64,000 nt of DNA from Lacticaseibacillus pantheris DSM 15945 = JCM 12539 = NBRC 106106 (GTDB lineage Bacteria; Bacillota; Bacilli; Lactobacillales; Lactobacillaceae): contig NZ_BBAI01000001.1 in the NCBI RefSeq assembly GCF_001311175.1, forward strand, positions 154,345-218,344, given 5' to 3'. How positions within the stretch are numbered: position 1 is the first letter of the stretch; the number at the start of each line of letters is the position of its first letter. Shown here piece after piece: positions 28,552 through 36,275 of the stretch. Below the pieces are notes generated by a model that saw only the letters and a list, made by a program, of their open reading frames with translations, did not search any database and was not told where the DNA came from. The translations under genes and the position numbers were made by a program.

Positions 28552-28671
28552 ATGGAAAAGACTGATTTGTCGACGGCGCGGCGCAACATGCATAGTTCAA
28601 ACATCAAAACGCGGAAGCGCGCACTGCGGACTTTGCATGAAGTTAAGCGTAATGCTAAGAAACAGAAGTAA
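28552..28671 (+). CDS. Small basic 39-aa protein in Zur-type operon
   Basis: MEKTDLSTARRNMHSSNIKTR is followed by a Lys/Arg-rich helix ending NAKKQK. GGAGG lies 8 bases before the ATG. The protein is shorter than the usual ORF cutoff and lies between a Zur-like operator and rpsN, 83 bases upstream of the latter. Similar tiny basic proteins in lactic acid bacteria are, as far as I recall, labelled putative metal homeostasis proteins. A ribosome-associated role would equally fit its charge. Confidence 0.7.
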   Translation: MEKTDLSTARRNMHSSNIKTRKRALRTLHEVKRNAKKQK

Positions 28672-28754
28672 CAGTGATTAAGCACCCTGCGCGGAGGCGC
28701 GTGGCGGCAACCAACGGCCTGATCACCAGGAAATTCGGATAGGAAGGTGCACAA

Positions 28755-29024
28755 TTGGCTAAGAAATCAAAGATTGCAAAACTCCGGCGGCAGGAGCTAT
28801 TGGTCGCAAAGTATGCCCAACGGCGGCAGGAACTTAAAGCCGCGGGGGACTACGTAGGTTTGTCCCAGCTACCCCGTGATTCGAGCCCGGTGCGGTTGCA
28901 TAACCGTGACCAACTTGACGGCCGGCCGCATGGGTACATGCGCAAGTTTGGCATGTCCCGGCTGAACTTTCGGGACTACGCGCATAAGGGCCAGATCCCT
29001 GGCGTGCGTAAGTCGAGCTGGTAG
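28755..29024 (+). CDS. rpsN: 30S ribosomal protein S14, zinc-independent paralogue
   Basis: An 89-aa S14 of the type without CxxC zinc ligands: [38 protein letters not shown] and the C-terminal [11 protein letters not shown]. It starts at TTG (28755) with AGGAAGG upstream. In Bacillus and relatives this C-minus form is induced by zinc shortage through Zur and replaces the zinc-binding S14. The Zur-like box upstream and the Fur-family regulator downstream fit that model. Confidence 0.92.
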   Translation: MAKKSKIAKLRRQELLVAKYAQRRQELKAAGDYVGLSQLPRDSSPVRLHNRDQLDGRPHGYMRKFGMSRLNFRDYAHKGQIPGVRKSSW

Positions 29025-29070
29025 TTGAATATTCCGGTTGAGGTGGCGACGGTTACTTGCCCGTATATAA

Positions 29071-29124
29071 ATAGACCGCACTACTCGTAACGCGTTTGGC
29101 GTGCGAGCAGTGCGGTCTATTTTT
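29071..29124. terminator. Bidirectional terminator between rpsN and Fur-family gene
   Basis: ATAGACCGCACTACTCG pairs with CGAGCAGTGCGGTCTAT (one mismatch), followed by TTTT on the plus strand and an A-run on the other side. Confidence 0.85.
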
Positions 29125-29153
29125 GTGCGCTTAAACCATGTACGTTGTGGAGG

Positions 29154-29600
29154 TTACTTGTCCGCCGGTGATTGTGTTTGCGCACAGTCCGCGCACAAGC
29201 CGTACAGCTCAACGTTGTGGCCCGTGATGCGGGCGCCCGGTAGTTGTTGGGCAAAGAAATCCTCGGGGCATAATTGTATTTCCTGGACGCGGTGACAGTT
29301 GGTACAGATGAAATGGTGGTGGTGGGGATGCTGATAATCACACTGAATTTTGACCACGGACCGTTCACTCTGGACCTCAGTTTCGACAACATCGAGCGCG
29401 GCGAATTCCTTGAGGTTGCGGTAAATGGTGTCATGCGACATCCCCGGGTAAAGCGTGCGCATGTGGGCGTCCACCGCGGTCACTGGGACGTAGTGGTTAC
29501 TTTGCTGGCACAGGTAATCAATTAAAGTGCGCCGCTGCTTGGTAATGCGCAGGCCGCTATCCTTGATGCGGGTGAGTGCTGTCGTTTGGCTGTCCATCAT
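29154..29600 (-). CDS. zur: Fur-family metalloregulator, probably Zur
   Basis: A 148-aa Fur-family repressor. DNA-binding helices (TKQRRTLIDYL, MSHDTIYRNLKEF), the metal segment HPHHHHFICTNC, and the second CxxC in LCADCA for the structural zinc. AGGAGG lies 6 bases before the ATG. The assignment as Zur rather than Fur or PerR is inferred from the convergent zinc-independent rpsN and from Zur-box-like sites at both promoters. Its own promoter overlaps such a site, implying autoregulation. Confidence 0.8.
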   Translation of the reverse strand: MMDSQTTALTRIKDSGLRITKQRRTLIDYLCQQSNHYVPVTAVDAHMRTLYPGMSHDTIYRNLKEFAALDVVETEVQSERSVVKIQCDYQHPHHHHFICTNCHRVQEIQLCPEDFFAQQLPGARITGHNVELYGLCADCAQTQSPADK

Positions 29601-29643
29601 CTAATACCTCCTTTGATGACACCGTCCGGCAAAGTTGTGCCTG

Positions 29644-29672
29644 AATCGTCATCATTACGATTTACGATTATA
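29644..29672 (-). promoter_or_regulatory. Zur-box-like operator and -10 of the Fur-family gene
   Basis: AATCGTCATCATTACGATT (29644-29662) is an imperfect dyad near the Zur consensus. The minus-strand TATAAT lies at 29667-29672, directly upstream of it in the direction of transcription. Confidence 0.65.
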
Positions 29673-29694
29673 ACACTAATTGTGCCGATTGAGA

Positions 29695-30237
29695 TTAATT
29701 GTTGTGCTGCCCCGTACGGTGTATTGCTTGCCGTATAACGGGCTCACGTCGAGTTAACAACCAAGTATAAGTGAGGCTGGCAATTCCTGACTGCAGGTAG
29801 ATATTCCAGCTAGCGGCAGTCGTGAAGTTCCGGAAGCTAAAAATATCTTTCGTGATTTCCATACCCATTTCGTGCAGTAAGTTCACGTGTTCCCCAGTGA
29901 TCAGGGCCATGCCGATACCAAATGCAAAGATGATGAGCCAGCCCAGTAGGTAGGTGATCCCGCGACGTAGTTCCACGATGGGGCGGCCGTGTTTGTCCTG
30001 TTTATCAGTCACCCTTATTTGCGCACCGGCTGCCTGTAACCAGGCGGCGCCAACGCCCACAATAATTGTCAGTATTACCAGCATCAATGCTGGACGAGCC
30101 TTGAATAGTGCCTGGATTCCCATAATTAAACTATATGCGGGGATTAACACCGCTTCCCAACGTGAAACCTTCTCCATGCGTAACGCGTTGCGGGTAAATA
30201 TCAGTACACCCACAAGCAAAACAATGATTCCGACCAT
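29695..30237 (-). CDS. Membrane protein of unknown function, 180 aa
   Basis: Four or five hydrophobic segments (MVGIIVLLVGVLIF, LMLVILTIIVGVGAAW, YLLGWLIIFAFGIGMALI, IASLTYTWLL) separated by short charged loops (VTDKQDKHGRPIVELRR). It vaguely recalls the CcdC/DUF1453 group, but I cannot confirm this. It is monocistronic between the Zur-type regulator and the peptide-binding gene. Intact. Confidence 0.65.
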   Translation of the reverse strand: MVGIIVLLVGVLIFTRNALRMEKVSRWEAVLIPAYSLIMGIQALFKARPALMLVILTIIVGVGAAWLQAAGAQIRVTDKQDKHGRPIVELRRGITYLLGWLIIFAFGIGMALITGEHVNLLHEMGMEITKDIFSFRNFTTAASWNIYLQSGIASLTYTWLLTRREPVIRQAIHRTGQHNN

Positions 30238-30308
30238 CTGACGTAACTCCCGTTGAAAGTATTTAGTGCTGATTATACTCGATTATTGTGGAGGCGTGTT
30301 GTCAGCAT

Positions 30309-30324
30309 TGTTCCACGTGAAGCA
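30309..30324. promoter_or_regulatory. parS-like site B (ParB/Spo0J)
   Basis: TGTTCCACGTGAAGCA differs from the B. subtilis-type parS TGTTCCACGTGAAACA at a single position. Intergenic, upstream of the oppA-like promoter. Confidence 0.65.
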
Positions 30325-30369
30325 TTTTTCAGAACATTTTGACGCGCTAATCTTGAAGGTGAAAAAAAT

Positions 30370-30398
30370 TTGACACCCAAGATAACACCTGCCATAAT
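30370..30398 (+). promoter_or_regulatory. Promoter of T-box/oppA-like transcript
   Basis: TTGACA and CATAAT spaced by exactly 17 bases. Confidence 0.8.
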
Positions 30399-30409
30399 CA
30401 CGTTATATA

Positions 30410-30662
30410 AACAGGACGGCGATGATGAGATGAGTAAGCCAGATACCCGACGAAGAGAGCCCACGAATTGGTGCGAGTGGGAACGGGTAGACGGCTGAAT
30501 ATGGTCTTGGAGCAACAATGCAGGTACCCCGTATAGTACCAGGCTGTGTTAGCAGCCTTGAAGGCGTTCAGGGTGACCTGGATGCGAAGTGCCAGTGGTA
30601 GCACGCGGAAGCGGCCGGCAATCATCAACTTGATGGTTGTCGACCGCTTTTTGGTTCTTATC
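30410..30662 (+). ncRNA. T-box leader controlling the peptide-binding lipoprotein gene
   Basis: Stem I features are visible: GATGAGTAAGCC with the AGTA loop motif, the distal GAGAGCCC...TTGGTGCGAGTGGG, and the returning strand GGCTGAATATGG. The T-box sequence CCAGTGGTAGCACGCGG lies at 30592-30608, followed by a terminator (stem arms within 30610-30657, then TTTTT). The specifier after GAA reads TATG, so UAU (Tyr) or AUG (Met) are the candidates; I cannot decide. Confidence 0.8.
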
Positions 30663-30710
30663 ACCGTCGGACTGTTGGGTAGCAGGTATATTTTGAGGGG
30701 GAATTTGCAA

Positions 30711-32342
30711 ATGAGGAAGAATATTTTGGCGGTAGGCTTTGCCGCAGCGGCCGTTGCGTTGATTCTGGGAGCGTGCGGAGCCAAACAAACAAGTAGTAAA
30801 GCGCCTAAGCAGGTTTTGCGGTGGACGGAGGCAACTGAACTGCCTACTGACGATCCAGCACAGGCTACGGATACGTTAAGTTTCAACGTATTACTCAATA
30901 CGCAGGAAGGGTTGTACCGTGCCTCCGATAAGGGGCAGAAAACCAACCTGGCTTTGGCCAAAAGTGTACAGGTTAGTCCTGACGGCAGAACATACAAAGT
31001 AACACTGCGGAACGCTAAGTGGAGTAACGGCGACCCCATCACGGCGCAGGATTTTGTGTACGGGTGGCAACGGGTGGTCGACCCAAAAACTAAGTCGCAG
31101 GATGCATTCTACTTTTATCAGGTGGCAAACGCGCAGGAGGTTAACACCGGTAAAAAGCCGCTTTCGGCCCTGGGGATTACCGCGCAGGGGAGTAAGCACC
31201 TGACTATTAAACTCACCAAGCCAGTGTCCTACTTCAAGAAGCTGCTGGCCTGGCCGTTGTTCTTCCCACAGAACAAGCAGGCCGTGGAGAAGTACGGCAA
31301 AAAGTACGGCACCAACTCCACTGCGCAGGTTTACAGTGGGCCGTTCAAACTGGCCAAGTGGACGGGTTCCAACGATTCATGGCAGCTGGTCAAAAACAAC
31401 CAGTACTGGGATAAGCAACATGTGAAACTAAGCACAATCAAGGAGCAAGTGGTCAAGGATGCGAACACCGGCCTGAACTTATTTGATACCGGCAAAGTGG
31501 ATGAGACGGTGCTCTCTGGAGAAACCGCCGTGGCTCAGGCGAACAACAATGAACGGGTGGACCGCCTCAGTTCCAACCTAACGCGCGTCGACCTCAACGA
31601 AAACAAGGTACCGGCGTTTAAGAACGCTGATGTGCGGCGGGCATTTTCCTTAGTAGTCAATCGACAGGAGATTGCGAAGCACGTGCTACAGGACGGGTCA
31701 CGCGGTGCCATCGGGTTCACGCCAATTGGTTTGGCCACCGGTCCGGACGGGCAGGATTTTGCTAAATCTAGCAAAGTAGCTAGTGGCGTTGATTACGACT
31801 TAAGTAAGGCCAAGGCGTTGTTGGCAAAGGGTCTGGCGGCTACCAACACAAAGAGTTTAAATCTGACGTTACTCACGAACGACGCCGAAACTACTAAGAG
31901 CGTGGCAGAGTACCTCCAAAACCAGTTTGAGCAACTGCCTAACGTCAAGGTAACGCTCAAGTCAATTCCTAACGCCCAGCGATTACAGTTACAGACGTCG
32001 GGAGACTACGACCTGGCCCTAACAGCTTGGCAGTCCGTCTTTGGGGATCCGATCAACTTCCTCGACATTTGGTCCAGTGATTCGAGCTATAACAGCAGCC
32101 AGTGGCATAACGCTGAGTTTGACCAGCTACTGGCCGACGCGGAAAACAAGTACGGCAACAACGCCACCAAGCGCTGGCAGACGCTGGTTAAGGCGGAAAA
32201 GTTGCTGATGAAGGAACAAGCCACAATTCCACTGTTCCAGTCCAATAGTCGTCAGTTGTTAAAGTCTAAGGTCAAGGGTGTTAATTACAACCCGTCTGGT
32301 GTGCCGTACGACTGGAAGTCGGCATACATTGCGAATAAGTAA
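30711..32342 (+). CDS. Oligopeptide-binding lipoprotein (OppA type)
   Basis: A 543-aa extracellular solute-binding protein, family 5, anchored by lipid. Lipobox LILGACG at about residues 18-24, then the ALNTQEGLYR-like segment (FNVLLNTQEGLYRASD) and SNGDPITAQDFVYGWQRVVDP, typical of OppA. The ATG at 30711 has GGGGG 7 bases upstream; frames starting earlier would run through the T-box terminator. No permease or ATPase genes are attached, so it must serve an Opp system elsewhere. T-box control ties it to shortage of one amino acid. Confidence 0.92.
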   Translation: MRKNILAVGFAAAAVALILGACGAKQTSSKAPKQVLRWTEATELPTDDPAQATDTLSFNVLLNTQEGLYRASDKGQKTNLALAKSVQVSPDGRTYKVTLRNAKWSNGDPITAQDFVYGWQRVVDPKTKSQDAFYFYQVANAQEVNTGKKPLSALGITAQGSKHLTIKLTKPVSYFKKLLAWPLFFPQNKQAVEKYGKKYGTNSTAQVYSGPFKLAKWTGSNDSWQLVKNNQYWDKQHVKLSTIKEQVVKDANTGLNLFDTGKVDETVLSGETAVAQANNNERVDRLSSNLTRVDLNENKVPAFKNADVRRAFSLVVNRQEIAKHVLQDGSRGAIGFTPIGLATGPDGQDFAKSSKVASGVDYDLSKAKALLAKGLAATNTKSLNLTLLTNDAETTKSVAEYLQNQFEQLPNVKVTLKSIPNAQRLQLQTSGDYDLALTAWQSVFGDPINFLDIWSSDSSYNSSQWHNAEFDQLLADAENKYGNNATKRWQTLVKAEKLLMKEQATIPLFQSNSRQLLKSKVKGVNYNPSGVPYDWKSAYIANK

Positions 32343-32365
32343 GGTTGTTTAAACAGGTAGTATGT

Positions 32366-32397
32366 AAGCCGGCGTCCATTCAGGGACGTCGGCTTTT
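32366..32397 (+). terminator. Terminator after oppA-like gene
   Basis: AAGCCGGCGTCC / GGACGTCGGCTT with a 6-base loop, then TT. Confidence 0.85.
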
Positions 32398-32408
32398 GTG
32401 TCCAGCAT

Positions 32409-32424
32409 TATTTCCCGGGAAATA
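32409..32424. promoter_or_regulatory. Noc-binding-site-like palindrome 4
   Basis: A perfect TATTTCCCGGGAAATA in the convergent gap after the oppA-like gene. Confidence 0.75.
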
Positions 32425-32524
32425 GTTCATGTGGAGTTAGCCGGGTCGCAATCGTGTATGATGACTATTCACTTCCAGGAACTTTAAAACAAAGTTGGAG
32501 TTATACGAGGCTGAGAATAAAAAG

Positions 32525-32559
32525 AACGCCACCAGTTTGGTTTGAGAACTGGTGGCGTT
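32525..32559 (-). terminator. Terminator of DUF915 hydrolase gene
   Basis: AACGCCACCAGTT / AACTGGTGGCGTT perfect stem, followed on the minus strand by CTTTTTATT. Confidence 0.85.
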
Positions 32560-32582
32560 ATTCTATATCTACAAATGAAATT

Positions 32583-33479
32583 TTACTCGTTTGCTGGTGG
32601 TACACCGTTACCGTGCTGGTTTTGGGTACCTGGCTGGATTCGTGTGCCTGACTGGTTAGGCTGGTTGACCATGTACTCGCTAATGTAGTTAATAATCTGG
32701 CGATTCTGTGGCAGGTCACTGTGACTGGCGTCGTCGCCCGATACGGTAATCTGCGTGTAGTGCTCCACCTGAGTTTGGAAAATATACTTTCCGGCCAGTA
32801 CACTCGCGATTGGGACCGTACCGTCACCATCAAGGTTTTCGGTGCCGGCGAGGGAGAAGACCGTCAAGCTTGATGGTAGCTTTGTGCGACTATCAATCAT
32901 GTCCTGTAACATCTGTGTGCGGTTACTGTCGTTGCTTTCCTCCAAGTTGTATGGAGTGCCGATCGTCATCAGGCGGGTCATGCTAACGTCGTCGCTACTA
33001 TAGTATTTTTCTAGGAACAGGGTGAAAATGAGTCCGCCGTTACTGTGACCGATCCCACGAAAACGGTTGAAGTGGTAGGTGGACGCCAACTTTTTAAAGG
33101 CGATGTTAAACCATTCTGCTTGTTTCTTAATGTTGTTGTAGCCGTCCGCGTTGTTCTGGAATGCGACCACGATGTATGGCTCGTTATCGCGGGCGGCGAT
33201 GCTGCCGGTGTAGGTGAGGGAGCCATCAGTTTTGACCGTAATCTTCAGCAAACTATGGCCAGAGGTGCGTTGGTTGAGCTCGGTAATCAGAGTGTTGAAG
33301 CGATTCTGTGTGGCCGAGCTCCCGGGAATCAGGATGATGGGCTCCATCCGTGAATTATGCACCACCTTGGCCTCACTGACGTTGGCGTGCATCCAGTGCA
33401 CGGCCGGCCAGCTGATACCGGCAATGGCCCCGATGACCACAATTACCAGTAAGATTTTACGCCACTTTGCTTTAATCAT
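32583..33479 (-). CDS. DUF915 alpha/beta hydrolase, membrane-anchored
   Basis: A protein of about 298 aa with an N-terminal signal-anchor (WRKILLVIVVIGAIAGISW) and an extracellular DUF915 hydrolase domain: PIILIPGSSATQNRF, nucleophile elbow GHSNGG, DGTVPIASV near the acid and DDASHSDLP at the histidine. The tail is rich in Gln, Asn and Pro. The ATG at 33479 overlaps the stop of the upstream EIIC gene by 8 bases. A second DUF915 gene is at 57716-58555. The substrate is unknown. Confidence 0.85.
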   Translation of the reverse strand: MIKAKWRKILLVIVVIGAIAGISWPAVHWMHANVSEAKVVHNSRMEPIILIPGSSATQNRFNTLITELNQRTSGHSLLKITVKTDGSLTYTGSIAARDNEPYIVVAFQNNADGYNNIKKQAEWFNIAFKKLASTYHFNRFRGIGHSNGGLIFTLFLEKYYSSDDVSMTRLMTIGTPYNLEESNDSNRTQMLQDMIDSRTKLPSSLTVFSLAGTENLDGDGTVPIASVLAGKYIFQTQVEHYTQITVSGDDASHSDLPQNRQIINYISEYMVNQPNQSGTRIQPGTQNQHGNGVPPANE

Positions 33480-34754
33480 CGTATTCGCCCCCGTTCTGAA
33501 TCTGCTGTGCCGCCCTGTCAGCGATACGCACGAACGGCAAGTATATGAGCACGGATAACGCCAAGCAAAGTAGCGCAACCACTAGTGCTGCCCAGCTACC
33601 GTTGGTGCCCAAAAACGCTTGAAACGGTCCTGGAGCCGTTCCGGGAACGTTATATACCGCTGCTGGCATAATGTGGGTCTTAATTGCTGCCCAGGCGAGT
33701 GTCATGCTGGCCATTGGGGCCACCATGTACGGTATGAGCATGATGGGATTGAGTAGTAAGGGGTAACCGAGGAACATTGGCGTCCCGACGTTGATGATAA
33801 TTGGTACCAACGCTACTTTGGCGAGTCGGCGGTGTTGACGTTGCCGGCTCACCCAGAGTATAGCAATGATTAGTCCCAGCGTCATACCAACGCCACCGAA
33901 CATGGCGAACGGTTGGTAAACGGTCCCCATACTAACTGGATACGGGACGTTGTTCAGACTGGCGTGTGCGAGTGCATACTCCAAATTGGCGCTACTTTGC
34001 GTGTTGGCTAGGGCAGGATTGAGCGGATTAATTGGTCCGGGGACGCCGAACCAACTCAATAGGTTGTTGAGACTGGTGTTCGCGGCAATGCGGATGATTG
34101 CGTGTGAAGACCTGCCGGTAATCAACGAGGTGGTGCTGTAGATAATACCGGTAAGTCCGCTGGATGCCAGCTCGTACAGCGCGAGTCGCAGCAGGGCGCT
34201 CGCGGCAGTAATCAGTGCAAGCAAAGCTGTGACCGGTACCGGGCCAACTTTGCGTTTCAGGTGCCAATCGTGGCTAAACAACCACCCCACAACGGTTCCC
34301 AGTAGGACACTGGCAAAGACGCCCCGGATGCCGAGGTTGGGCAGGTTGATGCCGACCACGCCAGCATTGCTAACGGTTGCGTTCAGAATCAGAAAGCTGA
34401 CCGTGCTGGTGATTGCGGCGGCATATTGGGGGCGCCCATGCAGCGCGGTAACGTTGAGGGCCATGAAGTATGCCAGCGCCAGGGCGACAATGCCGATTGT
34501 GAAAGTGCCAACAACGTTCAGACCGTTATGAATCGTGTTGAAGTAGGGGATATGTTGGGTAGATTGTATATTTGTGCAAAGAAACCATCGCGACTAAAGG
34601 TGCTGAGTGTGAGGGCGCGGACCCAGGTGCCCACTAAGACCAAGGGCATAATGTTAATGAGTGTTTGTTGTAGCGCGTGGTACGGCAGCCAGTGGCCCAG
34701 ACGGGCGGACTGGCGAACAGCAAAGTTGGCGCTACGATCCCAGAATGTATGCAT
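33472..34754 (-). CDS. PTS EIIC, lactose/cellobiose family, one frameshift
   Basis: A membrane sugar channel of about 427 aa. Start ATG at 34754 with GGAGGA 6 bases before. The first part, MHTFWDRSANFAVRQSARLGHW, breaks at about 34555 (AACATATCCCCTAC) and continues as PYFNTIHNGLNVVGTFTIG to the stop at 33472. The family hallmark INVGTPMFLGYPLLLNPIMLIPYMVAP, the putative substrate loop, is present. No EIIA or EIIB gene is adjacent; the only partner is the overlapping DUF915 hydrolase. Such orphan EIIC genes rely on IIA/IIB made elsewhere. Confidence 0.85.
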
Positions 34755-34779
34755 GGCAATTCCTCCATCGTCGCCGTAA

Positions 34780-35259
34780 GTGTACCAGATTTATCTGGTC
34801 GTGGCGATTGATGAGTGGCGGTGTTAAAAAAACGTTATTAAAGGGTAGTGCACATTCCCGTTACACAAACTTCTACGAACGGTTACTGGCAAAGCATATT
34901 TTCTTCACAGGCTCCGGGCATAATGATTTACATAGCAACGAGGAACCCAGACCTCGTTACTACCCACAAACTTCTTCTTCATAAATTGGTAACCGGCTTG
35001 CCCAGAAGCCGGTTACCCCTCCCTCATCGGCTCCCGCGTCCCAGCGCGGGGGCCGTGTTTTGTGCTGCGCAGCCTCTTAGCGCTTAGAGGGTGCCATTCG
35101 GAGGCTGTAGTGTTAACTGGTTTGATAGTAGTCAGAACGAGTACGGTGGCGTGTAGCCCTTGCCCGCTTTAGCGCGTATTCACCACCGAGAGATACATAT
35201 CCCTACCAAATATCCGTCCCAACAAGTGTATACTATTCATCAACAAGGGGGGCTCGCCA
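34780..35259. other. Structured non-coding stretch
   Basis: No gene is visible. A perfect 12-bp hairpin GGTAACCGGCTT / AAGCCGGTTACC lies at 34987-35016, followed by further dyads: CGGCTCCCGCG / GCGCGGGGGCCG at about 35021-35055 and CCTCT / AGAGG around 35074-35090. Just before 35260 a TATACT -10-like box at about 35230 probably serves the HIT gene. The hairpins might belong to an unrecognised RNA. Confidence 0.4.
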
Positions 35260-35724
35260 ATGCCAACAGATTGTGTTATTTGCCAGCGAATCCAAATGAT
35301 TCAGGCTGGTACCAATCCTTACTTTGTTTGTGAACTATCCACGGGTTACGTGGTTCTCGGAGATTCGCAATATTTCCCGGGTTATACTATATTCCTGGCA
35401 AAAGAGCACGTGCATGAACTGTACCTAATGCCGAAGCAGCAAAGGGTGCAGTTTATGCTGGAAATGAGTTGGGTGACGGAGGCTTGTGCGCAGGCTTTTG
35501 ATGCCGACAAGATGAACGTCGAAATGTTAGGCAATGGTGATGCGCATGCACATTGGCATATCTTCCCGCGCCATGATGGCGATACACCGCGGCCCGGACC
35601 GGTATGGTGGGTGGATCCAGCGGTAATGTATGCCGACGAGACCGCGCCCACGCCATCCCAACTGGTGGATGCTAAACGGTCGCTGGCGATTGCGATTCAG
35701 CGGGTGTGCCAACGGGAATCATAA
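35260..35724 (+). CDS. HIT family hydrolase
   Basis: A 154-aa nucleotide-binding protein with the histidine triad HAHWHIFPRH near residue 95. N-terminal CVICQRI resembles the CxxC of HIT proteins. GGGGGG precedes the ATG. The family hydrolyses or transfers nucleotide phosphate groups (Hint/FHIT/Ap4A-type); the exact substrate is not predictable. It lies 16 bases before the isochorismatase-like gene and is likely co-transcribed with it and the GTPase. Confidence 0.85.
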   Translation: MPTDCVICQRIQMIQAGTNPYFVCELSTGYVVLGDSQYFPGYTIFLAKEHVHELYLMPKQQRVQFMLEMSWVTEACAQAFDADKMNVEMLGNGDAHAHWHIFPRHDGDTPRPGPVWWVDPAVMYADETAPTPSQLVDAKRSLAIAIQRVCQRES

Positions 35725-35740
35725 GAAGAGGGGTTTACGT

Positions 35741-36259
35741 ATGGTGACAGAACGAGCAGACCAAGGAGTACATAAAGCGTTAATCGTGATTGATATGCAG
35801 GTTGGCGTCAGCCCGTTGTACCATGGCGATGATGTGCGGTCCCGCATTCGTGAGCGGGTGGATACATTCCACCGCGCGAACAAGCCGGTGATTTTTGTTC
35901 AACATACCGACGAAGACTTACCGCTCGGATTGCCCCAATGGCAGCTAGTAGCGGGGCTCGGCCAGCAACCAAGCGATTTCTACGTGCGTAAAACGCACGC
36001 GGATTCGTTCTACCACACGAATCTCACGGACGTCCTGACTAGCGTGGACGCACGGACTATTGAAATATGTGGGGCAGAAATTCCGTACTGTCTGGATGCG
36101 ACCATCAAGGCTGCCTTTGACCGTGAATACCACATCGAGTTGGCCCATGGTACTGTGTCCATGACGGAGCCCGTGGGACAGTCAATTCCCACAAAGTTAC
36201 TTGTGGAACATTACCACCAAGTTTGGGATGGTCGGTTTGTTACTTACATTGAAGATTAG
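35741..36259 (+). CDS. Isochorismatase-like cysteine hydrolase
   Basis: A 172-aa hydrolase. The catalytic triad of the family is visible: Asp in VIDMQVG, Lys in VRKTHADSF and Cys in GAEIPYCLDAT. Such enzymes include nicotinamidases and other amidases; the substrate here is unknown. The ATG at 35741 has AGAGGGG upstream. It sits between the HIT gene and the TetM-like GTPase with short gaps, suggesting one operon. Confidence 0.85.
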   Translation: MVTERADQGVHKALIVIDMQVGVSPLYHGDDVRSRIRERVDTFHRANKPVIFVQHTDEDLPLGLPQWQLVAGLGQQPSDFYVRKTHADSFYHTNLTDVLTSVDARTIEICGAEIPYCLDATIKAAFDREYHIELAHGTVSMTEPVGQSIPTKLLVEHYHQVWDGRFVTYIED

Positions 36260-36275
36260 ATAGGGGCGGCGGAAG

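Noticed and set aside
35371..35386. A ninth Noc-like sequence, TATTTCCCGGGTTATA
   Set aside because: It lies inside the HIT gene and encodes its conserved Y-F-P-G-Y residues, and two positions break the palindrome; coincidence of coding sequence.
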